From Larix kaempferi (Eukaryota > Streptophyta > Pinopsida > Pinales > Pinaceae), in the NCBI GenBank assembly GCA_027924585.1, contig BSBM01000424.1:1426001-1490000 (forward strand): DNA of 64,000 bases. Reading direction: 5' to 3'. Under the pieces are notes generated by a model. The model did no database searches. It saw nothing but the letters and a program-made list of their open reading frames with translations, and had not been told where the DNA came from. Positions within the stretch are counted from its first letter, which is position 1; every line of letters begins with the position of its first letter. Position numbers and translations under genes: made by a program. Positions 11,601 to 25,400 of this stretch are shown in pieces.

Positions 11601-14600
11601 TCAGAGGCCAGTCAAACACTAGGAACCGGATGACCCTGCTAGAGGGTTAGTACAAACCACAGAGAGAGAGAGATGACTGGGCTGAGGTATAAACAAATAG
11701 TCAATGACAGCCAGAAACACAGTTATAGTCTAACTCAAAACTCAGTATAATAGATCAGATCCCAAATGGTGTCAGCACATAAGTTTAACCACTAGCAAGT
11801 TCTTAACACATAGTCTAGATCACAGATAAGTCTCACTGAATAGATTTGGTCAAAAGGAGGGGTCAGCATACATACAACAGATTCAAATAAAAGATCTGAC
11901 TCACAGATGTCACGACCTTAGCAAATGTGTGCTGAGTAGTTAGATCAAACCCAGGTAAGGTCACGGTCTTTATTAAATATATACTCAACAACTAGCTTAG
12001 ACCCACACAAGGTCACAGCCTTAGCAAAATGGACAAGATCAGACCCACGCATAAGCACACAACAATCAGATCAGACCATATGTATGCCTCCAACTAGCTA
12101 CGGCCCTCCACAATGAGATAGATCAAACCCCAGGTATAACAGATCATATCACAATTAAGCTAATGGCAGCAGGTCGGACCCTTAACCAACAAATCGGGCT
12201 CACACATAGGCAGATAACAACATATCAGACCCAAGTTAAGCTTCAGAAAGGCAGATCAGACTCCACAAAATCACAGGTTAGCAGAAAAAGGGTTAACGGT
12301 TAGGTTAACCAAGTCACAACCGTCACGGCCTTCTTCAATCAGGTCACAAGTCACCAAAATGGATCATGTTTTAATCATAGATCAAACACTGGATGCATAT
12401 CAAACCTCACAAACATCAAAAACCAGATCTGAATTGTTCAGCAGGTGGGTGGCCTTCAAACTCGGGTGAGCAGCAGTGATATCCTTGACGTCAAGCAGAC
12501 GAAGGAGCATATCTGAGATAGAAGATGATGAATTGCCAAAAAAGAAGACTTCAATATATAGGATTAGGGTCTTCTGGAATGATCATTAAATTAATCTTTT
12601 AATTAAGTTAGGGTTCCATAGATTTAGGAGGGTACCACTTAGTTAGGACATAAAAAATAAAAGTCACAAGTTATAAATAAAATGACTTAGGTGGGTATTG
12701 TTATCACACAACTTGTAGTTGCCCCAAAAGGTGATCCTATCGAGGATGGTAGAGGTGTTGGGAAACTAAAGAGGTGACCTAAGAGGGCTTCGATTCCCAA
12801 GGATAAATGGTTGTCACGCAAATTAAGGCACTCTTCACTTTAGATCTAGCAAGTGCAAGACCAAGGGGGAGACCCTAGCTAGCTAATGAAGGCTAGCGAA
12901 CCTACTCTAGACACTCTAGGGAGATGTGAAATGAGAGAGAGAGAGGGATCACGAGTAAGTAGATCTAGATCTAGGGAAGACAAGTGGCAAATAGAGTTAG
13001 GGCTTGGTTGAGGAGGCTTATGTAAGAAGTAAATGCTCAACCATGGAATGAAAATGCCATTAATGGAGTTAAACAAGTAGATCTAGATAGATCTAGTACC
13101 GATCTAAGAGACCCAAATGAGATCCACCCTTAAAATGGTTAAAATGGAGTGAGGTGGGGCCCACTGAGTGAAATTAGGATAGGAAAGGCACTAGGAGGGT
13201 GACTAAGTGATAGATCTGGAGTTTCAAGGACAAATTAGCAACACCCAAATGACAGATCTGTGAAATTGACTAAAAACCCACAAGTGTGTCCTCCCCTAGA
13301 GAGGGACAATGCTTGGATCTGAGGGTAAATGGAGTTGTATTTCCACCAAACTTGGTCTCTAAGGTTTATTAATTATTTAAGAAGTGGGTTTCAGTTATTA
13401 AGCCCAAATTATCGCCAAATCTATCAGATCTATAAAACAAGGGTTTTAACAATGAGGGTTTTGAGTGACCAATGGGTAAAATACATGAAAACCAATACGT
13501 ACCTTGTAGATCTTACCTCAAATGCTTGTGGCCGCCAAGTACATTGATGATCCTTTCAATTAGTTACAATTCCAAGCGAGATCCAGTTGATTCCAAGCTA
13601 AACGTGTAGATCCGGGGAGAAAATGTCTTCTTCACTTGCAAATTCAAACAACCTAAGTTAGATTTGATCCACAAATAAAAGAAGAACTATGCACGACATA
13701 TCAAAGAAAATAAATCAATGGGCGAATCACAATTGACAAAATCCCTTCAAGATGAAAACGTCATGCCCAAGAGGAGATGGGGAAGCCCCACAATCGCCCC
13801 TCCAAGAAGAAATATGCACGACATATTAAAGAAAATAAATCAATGGACGAATCAAAATTGACAAACTCCCTTCAAGATGAAAACATCATGCCCAAGAGGA
13901 GATGGGGAAGCCCCACAATCGTCCCTCCAAGCTAGTCGCACCCTTGCACAAGATGAATTTGGCCTCCCTAGAAATATGTTGAAATCATATGTAAATCACC
14001 GAGATTCCTAAAAGAAAAGCATTCCAATCATGTACAAGAACATTCATCAAAGCACGAGAAGTAGATCTGCAAAATAATATTTATTCCAAGAGTTCAAGAG
14101 CCCAAAGGTGCTTCACAATGAGGGGGTCTCTTCCTTAAATAGGAATAGGAGAGACCAAAACCCTAACCACTTTTTAAATGAGTGGTGGAGATCAAAAGAT
14201 ATACAATAATAATCAACGACTATGATGAGCCAGAACTCCAATACAAGGATCAACTCATGAATATAGGGGGTGCGCACTCACTAAGTGGCCCTAGGGGGTT
14301 GCACCACATGACAAGTGACTAGGACAAGTGAAGTAAGCACATGGTGGGGCTAGGAGGTGTTTATATCCTTCACTAGCATCACCCCATGGCACAATGATAA
14401 ATAATATGACTCTATAACATTACAAAGTGACCAAGTGACCAAATTGTGGCCCCCTCAAAAGCATAATAAAATATCCAAATAAAAGCCCGGAGTGTGTGTG
14501 GACCCCACTGAATGCTGCAAGCTATGCTGGAAGGTGTGGGATGCATCACATAAGTCCTCTCAACAAACCTCATGCCAATTCTTTGCCTCAATTGCCCAAA

Positions 14601-16401
14601 TCGATTTCCTCAGTGACCATTTTATTCCATTTTTATCCTCGGAAAAATCACCTGTAAAATGATAAAATGCCTGTAGCTATCTACCTGGTACCCCGGGCAC
14701 AAATATAACTGCATCAAAGTGTCTGGGGGTATGGTAATAACAAGTGACTGGACCCCATACTCCCTCTGTAGCGCCCTAGGAGAACCAAATAAATCTTCAA
14801 CTGTGCTGTTGGGCCATTTTATAATGGCAATTCTGCAATAAAGTGACAATCTGACTATAATCTCATCCGAAAATGCCTGTAACTGATATATGAGTGTGCC
14901 AATGGACTCGGAAGGTCCAAATGTACTAGAGATGAGTATTCATACACCCTGTGACCACCTGGATAATCATCTATAAGCTCAACCATGCCCGGACCAAAAA
15001 AAATAATGGCATGTAAATAATAATAATAATAAATAAAAATCCATCAAACCATCATTTGAAACCTTTGTCTGCTGCATGGAACCATCAAGTGGACATCATA
15101 GGACCATAAATAATCAATCTCGAACATCATCGGTCCAACTCAACTCAGATCCTGCGGTCGACTTGGTCAAATTGGGTTGACTAGGTCAAGATTGATCAAA
15201 ATAATGACCCAGGCTTAATCTGACTGATGTTGTAAGTGAAAATGTATAAGATATGCTCCTTAATTATTCTAATAGCAAGTCTAAAGTATAAAGTAGCATT
15301 TCACTGGCGATTAAGCAATTAATACATCAAATATAAGTCTAGAGTTAAAGCAATCAACTACCCAGAACAGACCTTCAAGAATATACTCATTTCATGGACA
15401 TGAGCATTTTGCTAGGAATGGGTGAGAGTGAAAAATGCAAGGCTAGGATAAGGGGATGACTTTACAACCTTTACACTGTGATCCTTCGGATAGAAGGGGA
15501 AAAGGGATACTCACTTAAGCATATGCTGGATAGAAAACACACAAGGAATGGCAATGTCTCACAAATGGAATGAGTTGTTTTGAGGAGTGTTTATTCAACT
15601 TTTAGCAAATGTCTACAACTCACATCCAAGCTGGAACCATCTCTGTGAGGATCTTTTCTAGAACCACCGTGACTGGGTGCACAGCCAACCATAACTTGAG
15701 GTTCTAGTGGACACTTAGAATTAGTTTTCCCTTACTCCATCCCACATCACAACCCTTAGGCTCCGTGAGGAATCAATCATTACATTTAATCTTGGCCAGT
15801 AGTTCTTTAGATTTAGCATATATTTTACCACTGCTTTTTAGGCCTTATGACCCTTTTTGGATTTTGTATGTGCTTAGAAGCACAACTAATCGCAGCTTTC
15901 ATCCAGGGTGCTTTTTCATTTCATTTCATAGCCCTCTTTCATTGTGCTGAGAAGCACAGTTCTAAATTGTTTCCATGGGCTTGCATATAAGATATAATAA
16001 TAGTTTCACATGCATGTAATGATGGTAGTACAGTTTGCTTCAAGTCTAGCCAACGCAACTCAGGCAACTAGGGGGATTATCCACAATTAGGACCAAACAT
16101 TGGGGGCAACCGACCAGAGAAGTCAAGGCTTCAAATCCAACTCACCTAAGCTCAGGAACCAACACCAGCGGGTTCTCCTGGCCCAGAAGGATCAAGGCTT
16201 CGGTAAGTTCTGTCGCACAACTCAGAGCTGCGACACAAAACAATAGGGAAGCTATCCAACATAGAGGCAAAAGTGGGGAGGTCCATACTACTTATGAGGG
16301 TAAAACCAACGAGTATAAACAAGAATTTCATATTCTGAGTAATTAGATCACTTAGATTCTAGACATTTAACAAAACAACCATGTCCACACACACACACAC
16401 A

Positions 16402-16433
<32 letters not shown>

Positions 16434-19400
16434 TACATACATATATATATATATCTCGCCAGATCATACCCACTAAATACCTAGTCAAGCTACTAAGATA
16501 AACAAAAGAGCAGGGCAAATATATCCAATGCACAACCATATATACCTTCTGGGTCATATACCTGTACCTGTCATCTGGATCATCAATCGTCATCAGCACA
16601 CTGCTGCTGTAAAGATCTGGGCACTGCACTGCTCTCTATGGAAGAAGAATGGTCACCTTAGTCATCAAATCTGAGGTCATGAGGCTCAGTCATGGCATAA
16701 GGTTCATCATATTTGATCTGGGGCTGCTTTGATACATGAGTGATCATAAAAAATATTGCTCATCATAGGCTGATCTCATTTGAAATGTGTAAAGGCCCGG
16801 CTCAAAAATATACAGGAACATGCTCTACAATCATGGTAGCCCGGCTACTATGGATGTGATAACAGGTACCAACACATTATGGTCAAAACAATAAAGTCAC
16901 ATTTAATAACATAAAATATAAGTAGGGTGACATTAGGTGGCTACTAGGGTCATATAATTGATTAGGTGAGGTTACAAGGACCAACACATGGTACACCATA
17001 AGATAAGTGTGGGTACGTGACCCATAACCCCTAGGACCAAGGGTAAACCACAAAGTGGACAAACAACCATAGTACTCATAGGACTAAAAGCATCAAGGTG
17101 GTACAGGTACAAATAAAAAACAACTCAAGGTGGGTAGATGACCCCATTAACCACAAGTCAAAGAAAAGGTACCACAAGACCAATAATTAACAAGGTTTAA
17201 AGACCAAGGATGGGCAAACAAGGTGGGGTACAACCAATCATCTCTCTCTCAAATGTACAAGTGTTCCATGAAAGTTCATCATCACTTTACAAGGAAGGTT
17301 CCATACTGGATGATGTGATCATGTGGTCCTCTAGACTGCTCCTTAGGTCAAATGCTAGTGGCTCCATCAAGGGGTGGCCAGTCCATTGAGAAGACCATCT
17401 AACTCAACTATCTCGAAGACCTAGGAGAAGAGGACATCACACATCATCATCTTGGTCCACTGACCAAGATCCACCTGGCTAACTGACCAGGTTTGTCACT
17501 GCAGGAACTACTTGGTCCTCGTGGCCAAGAGTCTGCTTGGTCCCAGACTAGGAGGTCTCTGTCTCAACCTGTAGGACTTGCTTGGTCCTCGTGACCAAGA
17601 AACTGTCTGGTCCCAGACCAGAATACCCTAGAGACAAATAGGGGCCCTAGCCACATGCTAGGGACTTTGCCATGGCATCAACCTGCTTGGTCCTCGACCA
17701 AGAACCCCAAGAGATAGCTGGGGGCCCTAGGGTACCTTCTCGGGTCTTACTGTTTACTCTGCTTGGTTAAATTGACCAGGAACCCTAGTTAACTGACTAG
17801 GGTACCATCCTCTCTGAGAATAGGTCTTACGGCTGCACTAACTTTAACACTATTAATGAGCAAAGTGACCATTTACCATTTAATTCCCATTTTCATTTGA
17901 AGTATGACATATTTATTATTTAATGGCACACTTTTCTGGGTAGCACATATCTCAAATGATATACTACCAACAAATTAATTATGGGGCAAGAGGTATGCTC
18001 TGACAAATAGACCTAGTCAATTAATTTTTACTATATGGACCCATTTATAATTATAGTGGCAAAGCCATCAAGAATAATTTTTTGATAGCTTTGAAGAAAT
18101 ATTCTCCAAAAGAAAGAGCTTGTAGTATATGTCATAATGATATACCGTGATGAATACTTTCTCACATTGTCTCCTAAAAGCTTAGTGCTAGATGTGTGGC
18201 ACTAAGTGACATGAGACTGGGACACATGACACACAATACACGTGGATGCGAGTATCCAACATGGGAGGCGTAGATCCCCAAATCAAGACATAGGGGATAT
18301 ATATATATATATCCTAGTTTTTTCCAAGAAAAAAACATTATTTTTGTTATTTCAAACTTGAAATCAAAATATACATCTTTGAGCCTCGAAGCTTCTTTGT
18401 AAAGTCCATAGATGTCCTTGTTACTGGGAAGACTAGCAGGGCTAGTGCCCAGTGAGCACATGCAGAGACTCGTGATCCAATGTCACCTTGATCACAAATC
18501 TTTAACGTCTTCGGAGAGTCTTGACCTCCAAGGAGGGGGCCCTTATAGAATACCAGTAAACACTTGGCCACCAAATCTAGATCTTCCTATGCAATTTGTG
18601 TTGGTGACTAGTGCCTTTATGGAGTCAATTGAAGAATGAAGAAAGCCTACTGAGAAATATAGATGGCATAAGTGTTATTCAAATCAAAGTAAGCATTTGT
18701 CACTGTTGTAGCAAACTTCCTCCACCAGACAATTGCATTAGGCATGTAATCATTTATCAATGAAGAAGTACACTGTATTGAGTACCGCTGCAATAAACGT
18801 AGTTAAGGTAATCCTAACAGTAATAACCAGTTTAGTGCAGTGATCAACAACAGTAAACAATCTAATAATTATCAAACGATTAGGTCATTCAAACAGTATT
18901 TAGGATCTTTAGATATCAGTCAAATCAAACTCAATCAAAGAGCAATTTTGGTAGCAAATTGGAACACTGTAACTAAGCATGATAGAGCCGTCCTGTAGCA
19001 TACAAACAATATTACTTTATGTCCTTTATGCCAATTCTTGTGACACAATGTATAAGTACCTTTGTAGACAAAGATTTATCCAATAATTATCACACAATAG
19101 TTACATTCAAACAATGATTGGCATCTTCAAATATCAACCAAAACAAATCAGATTTGAACACTTTAATCCTATATATCAGGTTGGATATCTCTTTCTGTAG
19201 CATGCATACAGTAACGTTTTCAGTCCTTTATATCAACCTTTGCTAGATAGTGTTTTAGTAATTTTATTATAAATGTAACTTTGTCTTTGGCTAACCCCTT
19301 TTGTAGTCTTTCTGTGTGTGTTAAGTGGTAGTTTTCAGGACAGCAGGAAATTGTGACAAGCTGCTATGGTAGCAGGCCTAGGATAGGGTACGAAAGGGAT

Positions 19401-22400
19401 TGAAGAAGGGAGAGAGATGGCTACTACAGCCTTAGAGGGGGGCTGCCAAGGGAAGGGCGAGGCTGGTAGAGGAGGGCCGTGGCCCTTAAGGAGTAGGTCG
19501 AGGGTTCTTTAGTCCTGTAATGTTGAGGCCGAGGGTGTGTGAGGGAAGAAAAAGGGAGGCCGGGGAGGAAAAGAAGGAAGCCCTAGGGTTGTTAGGGTTT
19601 AGGGCAGATTTTAGGATTTTATTTTAGGTTTATTAGAATTTTAATTCTTTTTAGGTTTTTAGGGCTTCCACAAATTTCGCCCTAGGGTTTTTTTAGGGAT
19701 AAATATGCAAGCTTAATTTGTAGGAGAGGGCCGAAATTTTAGGGAGGCCAAAAAATTGAAAAAAATATTTTTTTGATTGTTAGGGTTTCAGACATAAAAT
19801 TGCAGACTTAATTCTAACCCTAATTCTACCTTGAAAATGCAAAATTACACATGCAAATGCAAAGTAAATTTGATAGAAGTTGATAACTAGGGTTTTAATG
19901 GATGAAACCCTAAACCCTAGGCCTAGAGGAGAGGTGACTAGCCTCCCTCTTGGAGAGGTGACTAGCCTCCCTCTTGGAGTAATCTTCTTTTTGACTCCTA
20001 AACTAGGGCTTCCTACAACAACCTCTAGGGTTCGTGATAGGAGCCTAATCTAGGGAAAAATTAGAGATTCAAGGCCAAACTAGAGAAAACGCTCCTCTAA
20101 GGAGCGTTTTCCACCATGCAAAGAAGATAGAAGGCATACAAGAAGGCTTAAATCCGAAAAAATGCAGCTCTATGGCCACCATTCAATCATCAAAAAGCAA
20201 GAAACTCACCTACCTTAACCAACTAAGGCTAAAACAAGACTGACTTGAGCTTTGTGTTGTTCCAACAATTCCTAGCATCCACCATGCATGAGAAAACCCC
20301 TAGAAATGCATCCAATTTCATCCACAAGCCAAAGAAGAGAAAACTCCAAGAGGTGCGCATCACTTTCCAATAGACTATCTAGGGTAAAAGAGCAACATTA
20401 TGTAATTTGCCCCATGAGTTATGATTTACAAATGAAGTGAGGAGTTTTATTTATAGTGTTCTCAACTCACTTTTACAAAATAACCAGGCCGACAGGCCAA
20501 ATATAATGTCAATGTAAAAAAATTAAAAATATAACATGAAATAATATAAAATAGTCTAAAAGATGGTTAAAAGGTGGCTACCTGGGGTATTTCCCCCCTA
20601 GGTGATAAAAAACTGCTAAAAATAGGTAAAATTGGACAAAAGCCTTCACTCTGAAAGGTGGAGCGAGCAGGGGGGATCGCCATCATTGAAAATGCACCAA
20701 GGAAAGATCACTGAAAATGCACCAAGGAGAGAGGTCGCTTTGCTGGAAAGGGGCCAGGATGGGTGTAGAGGGTGATCGGAAGAGGAGGCAAGTGCCTCAG
20801 AGCTGAAATACTGTCACCGGTGTAGAAAACAAGTACGGGGTCATGTGACCTAGGGACCTGCCCCTAGGAGCCTCGGACACCAACCTCAGGGCTACAAGCC
20901 CCTGCATGAGGCAGTCAACAATGCCACTAAGCCATAGTTGATAGTACTCCTAAAGGAAGGACAAGGGTCCGATGATAACCACCTCTTTAAAAGTGCTGAT
21001 AATACCCCCATCATAGTGTTGATAATACCCCCATCATGGCCCTGAAGAAAAATGCAACCCCTCTCCTTGGGCAAACATCTGATGTGAGCTGATACTGGTA
21101 CCACGTAACAATCCTAAACCTACCTTGTAACAACATGATACAATCCTCCAAGTATATAAACGTTTTAGAACAAAATTGTCCTCAAACTATCATTAAACAC
21201 TTTGTAATAGAAGAAACTCAATTCTCCTAAGACTACTTGCATTAGCCCATCTTGCTATTCATAAGAGGGATACAGATAAAATTTTGGTGAGGCCATTTCA
21301 CCATTGAATTCTTGATAGGCCAAAATACCTTCCTGCAAATAAAGAGAAGACCTTGAGAGAGAGTCTGCTTTTATATTCAACTCTCTAAAGATGTGTGAGA
21401 AAGAGATAAAATCAAATTGAAATTTTACCTCCAGTATTGTGTTCATAATAGAGCCTAGGGTGAAATTGGTGATTTGACACTTCTCATTACATTGGTCAAT
21501 CCACTGTTAGAGTTTGCACTTTAACTTAATTTAACTAGATCTTTAATTGAAAGACAGACAAGCACAACAAAACATAAGAGACACAATAATTTTCCTCGGA
21601 GAAACCATAAAGGAGAAAACCCCGCAACTTCCTCAGAAATTGATTTGTCACTAGTACAATATCAACCAAGATGGAAAAACCAAAACATAAGATGTCTTCT
21701 GCATCTCTCTCTCTCCTTATGCGAACTTGCTTGAGTGAGTGGTGTGTCCAAATGAGAGAGCAAGCCTCTCTATTTATACTTTATGTTTGGGTGACCTTTT
21801 TCCTAATGGGGCTGACCTCTCTAACTTGACTGGGCCGACCTGTCCTAGGGAGACTCAAAAATACAATTTACATTTGACCTTTGGGGAACTATTACCCTGA
21901 CTTACAATGGAGGTTTTACCTCGATATTCTTGTATGACCAAATACAATAATGACATCCCAGAACGGAGGAAAAAATCTACGACGGAGGTACAATAAAAGT
22001 ACAATAATAATATAATAATAAAATACAAATGAATATCTTCCGAAGTTACATTTACCACAACATCAATAGCTTGGAGTCCCCCAACACCTGCAAGTCTTGT
22101 AATCCTCAATCTGCAACAAATTTAGTCAAAACCCATAGTGCAAAGAAGTCAGCTCTATTATTTGTATTTAGCCCAACACCATATTTGATAGTGAAATAAT
22201 GATGATTAGGTAAATAAGTGCTCCAACTCTACACAAACCTAGATTTCCTTGACAATTATCCTCAAAGAATCCCCAAGCTTTTGTGAGATTGATGACTGGT
22301 TCCTCAAGAATCCTAGCTACCTTCAGTTTAGTAGCTTTCTAGCCTTCTCGATAGGAGAGCTTGATTTTGTGAGACACTAGACCAGAAGGCACGATACTCA

Positions 22401-25400
22401 CTTGAAAAGTCATCTCGTTTTTACAAAGCCATAATCTCCATAGTGCAAAGCAAGGTAGTGCTTTATGAGTCATAATAGAAGGGTCTGTCATCCATGATTC
22501 AAAACATTCCATAAGAGAGTTCGTACTCCATATATTGGAAACACCTTCCATATGAAGAACTTCATTCAATACTAATTTGGAGAAAGAAATAAGAACAAAA
22601 AACTGATCAATAGATTCACTTTCTACCTTTCAAAGGATACAATGATTAGATCCATTCCAATTTCTTTTTTGATCGTTGTCTCAAGTGAGAACCTTGTTGG
22701 ACAGTGCGAACCAAGTGGAAATTCTAACTTTGAGTGGACACGCTAGCTTCCCAATTACCCTCGACCACCAGAGCCTATCCCTAGCTTTATCTTGAACTAT
22801 TATGGCTTCATATCCTAATTTAGCAGTAAGAGTAACTATAGATTTGTTCTAGGTCCATTTAAGTCCATCCTCGTGGTCTTGTAGAAAAATTGCACTTGAT
22901 TTAACAGAGGAATATAATTTGACCATTCTATTTTCTAAGTTACTATGTGTTACGATGGTACCAGCACCAGCGTACCTGCAGAGGTACCCCATGGAGAGGG
23001 TGTCTTTTTATCTAACCAGGAGGGGTGTTTAGCTAGCTCATTTTGAGGTAGGGGCATGGCCAGACCCTTTGGCTTCTCTTCTGGAAGTACCATGGCTTAA
23101 TGGCATCGCTGACTGCCTCATGAAAGGGTTTGAAACCTCGAGGTTGGTGTCCAGGTCTTCCAGGGGTGGGTCACTGGGTCACTTGACCTTGACCTTGTTT
23201 CAGCACTCCAGCGGTAGTTGTTCCAGCACTGAGACACGCTCTTATCTTCCAGAGTACCTCGAACACCCTCCTGGTCCTCCAGTTCAACAGCGCCCTCCCT
23301 CTGGGCCCTTCTTCAGAGGATGACATCATCCTCCTAGGCAGACTGTTTGCTTGCTAAAGGGGGGGGGCTGTTGAGGGTTTTCATCACTGTTGGGGTTAGT
23401 TGGGGCATGACGCCCCCCCCCTACACAGTCTGGCCTTCAGTTTCGTCAAAATTGGCCTTGTTTAGCATATTTTTGCACCTAGGGGGAAAATACCCCAGGT
23501 AGCCTACTATAGGCCATCTTTAGATTATTTTATGTTATTTTTGTTATATTTTTAAGTTGATATTTTTTAAATATTAAATTGACCTTATTTTGTGTAAAGT
23601 GAGTGTGAGATCATATAAATACAATCTCCTCTCTTCTTTTTTAGACATCAACTTTTGGGATAATTTCATTATGTCTGCTATTTGCCCTAACTAGGGCTCT
23701 TTGAAGGGATGCACACTCCTTGATAGAGGTTATTTTGCAAGTTTGAAGCATTTCTTGGAAGTTTTACTTTTGTTCATGCCATTGCTAAGGTGAGGCTAGA
23801 GTTGTTTGCTAAACACATGCACATAGAGGTATCTATACTTTTTGTTTGATCTCTCTCTGTCAAATTGCATGAAAGTGATGCTTGTTAGGGTTGAATGGAA
23901 GCCATTGTTGCTTCATTTTGTCTTGATTAGCATGTCATTTTTGTCTTTGGTCATCCTTGCATTCAAGCTTGAGCTTTAGGTCTTCAAGTCTTGCTAAGGC
24001 TAGGTTTCCTCAATGAATCCTAGAGATTGTTGAGGTTAGCCCTAGTTGCCAAGCTTGCCAAGTACCATCTCAAGGAGGGTAACTCCTCTCATTGATGCCT
24101 TAGGGTTGGGTAGGTAGTTTTCTTTTGAAACCCTAGGTTGTTCAACTACTTTTTAACCTAAAATATGAGTTTTGTATATTTTTAATTATTATTTAGGGTT
24201 AAAATTTTGCATTTTCATGGTAGAATTAGGTCTGCAATTTTATGATAAAAACCCTAAAATTTAAAAATTATTATTTTTTATTTTATTTTTTGGCCTCCCT
24301 AAAATTTCGGCCCTTCCTCCTATAATTTCGGCCTGCCCTATTTGTCCCTAAAAACCCTACGGCGAAATTTTAGGAGCCCTAAAACTCCCAAAATTATCAA
24401 AAACTCCCTAAAAAACCTAATTTCTGAGTTTTGCAATTGTACATATTATGTTATATTAGTTTTATTTCTGTGATTTTTGAGTTAATTTTCAACTTTAATC
24501 ATTAAAACCCTAAATTTCTGACTTATTTGTGTTTTTTAATTACTAAAAAAAACTGATTTTAAACCTAAAACTAAGTCTAATTTTCTGAGTTTCGTTGCCC
24601 TTTTATCCCCCATTGCCACCCCTTATCTCTACCCCTTCTCTTCCATCCATCCCTATCCTTCACTTCATTTCCCTTCGCTGCCACCCCATCTCCTCTTCTT
24701 ATCCTTCTTACCCACGGCCATCATCTTCCTTTCTGCTGCTCCATTTCCAGCCCTCCTTTCTTCCTCTTTTCAGCCTTATCTTCCCTTCTTCCCTTCCCTT
24801 CACTACCTTCCATCTCCTTTTGGATTCCTACACCAAGCCCCTTCTCTTATCCTTTACACAGGCCTGCCCTTTGGGCATCCCTTGTGTTCCCCATCCTTGC
24901 CCTAATACCTACAAGAGAAAACATAAACAAGAAAACCACGAGTTAGTTTTTAATCTAATTGTTGTTTCTCTTTCTTGGGTTAATTTTGCATACACCATAA
25001 AGTATATTTCTGCTATATCTGTAACACATATACGAGTTTGCAATTTTCATCCTCTAAATATTAATGCATATCAGATTTCACTTGACAGAGGTTTGACACA
25101 TTTGGGAATACTACAACTGCCCCATTTAGGGAATGTCATAGTTTATTGGACTGTTTTTGATTAGGCAAAGTGATAGCTGCTAAGGCTGACTGCAGTATCA
25201 GACCTCTGTGGTAAATGCTTGGCTGATCCATTAATTACATGAGTACCGACACAGTTTTAGACATTGGCAAGACCTTGGTATCTGATTAGTATTTGGTGGT
25301 TAATAAAGGATCCATATTGAATGTTAAAGGGCATAAAGCTAAATTGTAACAATACTCAGATTCAGTATTGAATAACATTTTGACACTTGTGATCTGATAT

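Larger units (their letters stand above)
12700..17840 (-). mobile_element. Large LTR-type element copy L (minus strand)
   Basis: This block is homologous in the same orientation to 53700-57680 and in opposite orientation to 57806-61620. Shared landmarks include GGGGCAACTACAAG (12720), CCAAGGGGGAGACCCTAG (12868), a TATA/AATAAA region near 14080-14135, CTCCCTCTGTAGCGCCCTAG (14760), CTCACATCCAAGC (15621), GTTTTACC/GGTAAAACC (16300) and GGTAGCCCGGCTACTATGG (16844). On the minus strand the order is promoter, polyadenylation signal, then 5'-UTR-like sequence, consistent with a long LTR plus leader. No gag or pol was recognised, so it is a non-autonomous or solo copy. True termini are uncertain. Confidence 0.65.

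Noticed and set aside
16348-16629. Frame with a CVCVCV run
   Set aside because: It is translation of the CA/TG microsatellite.
24595-25164. Longest + strand open frame in the middle of the window (189 codons)
   Set aside because: Its first two thirds are Pro/Ser/Leu low-complexity sequence from a pyrimidine-rich tract in an LTR-type element; no domain or codon bias is visible.
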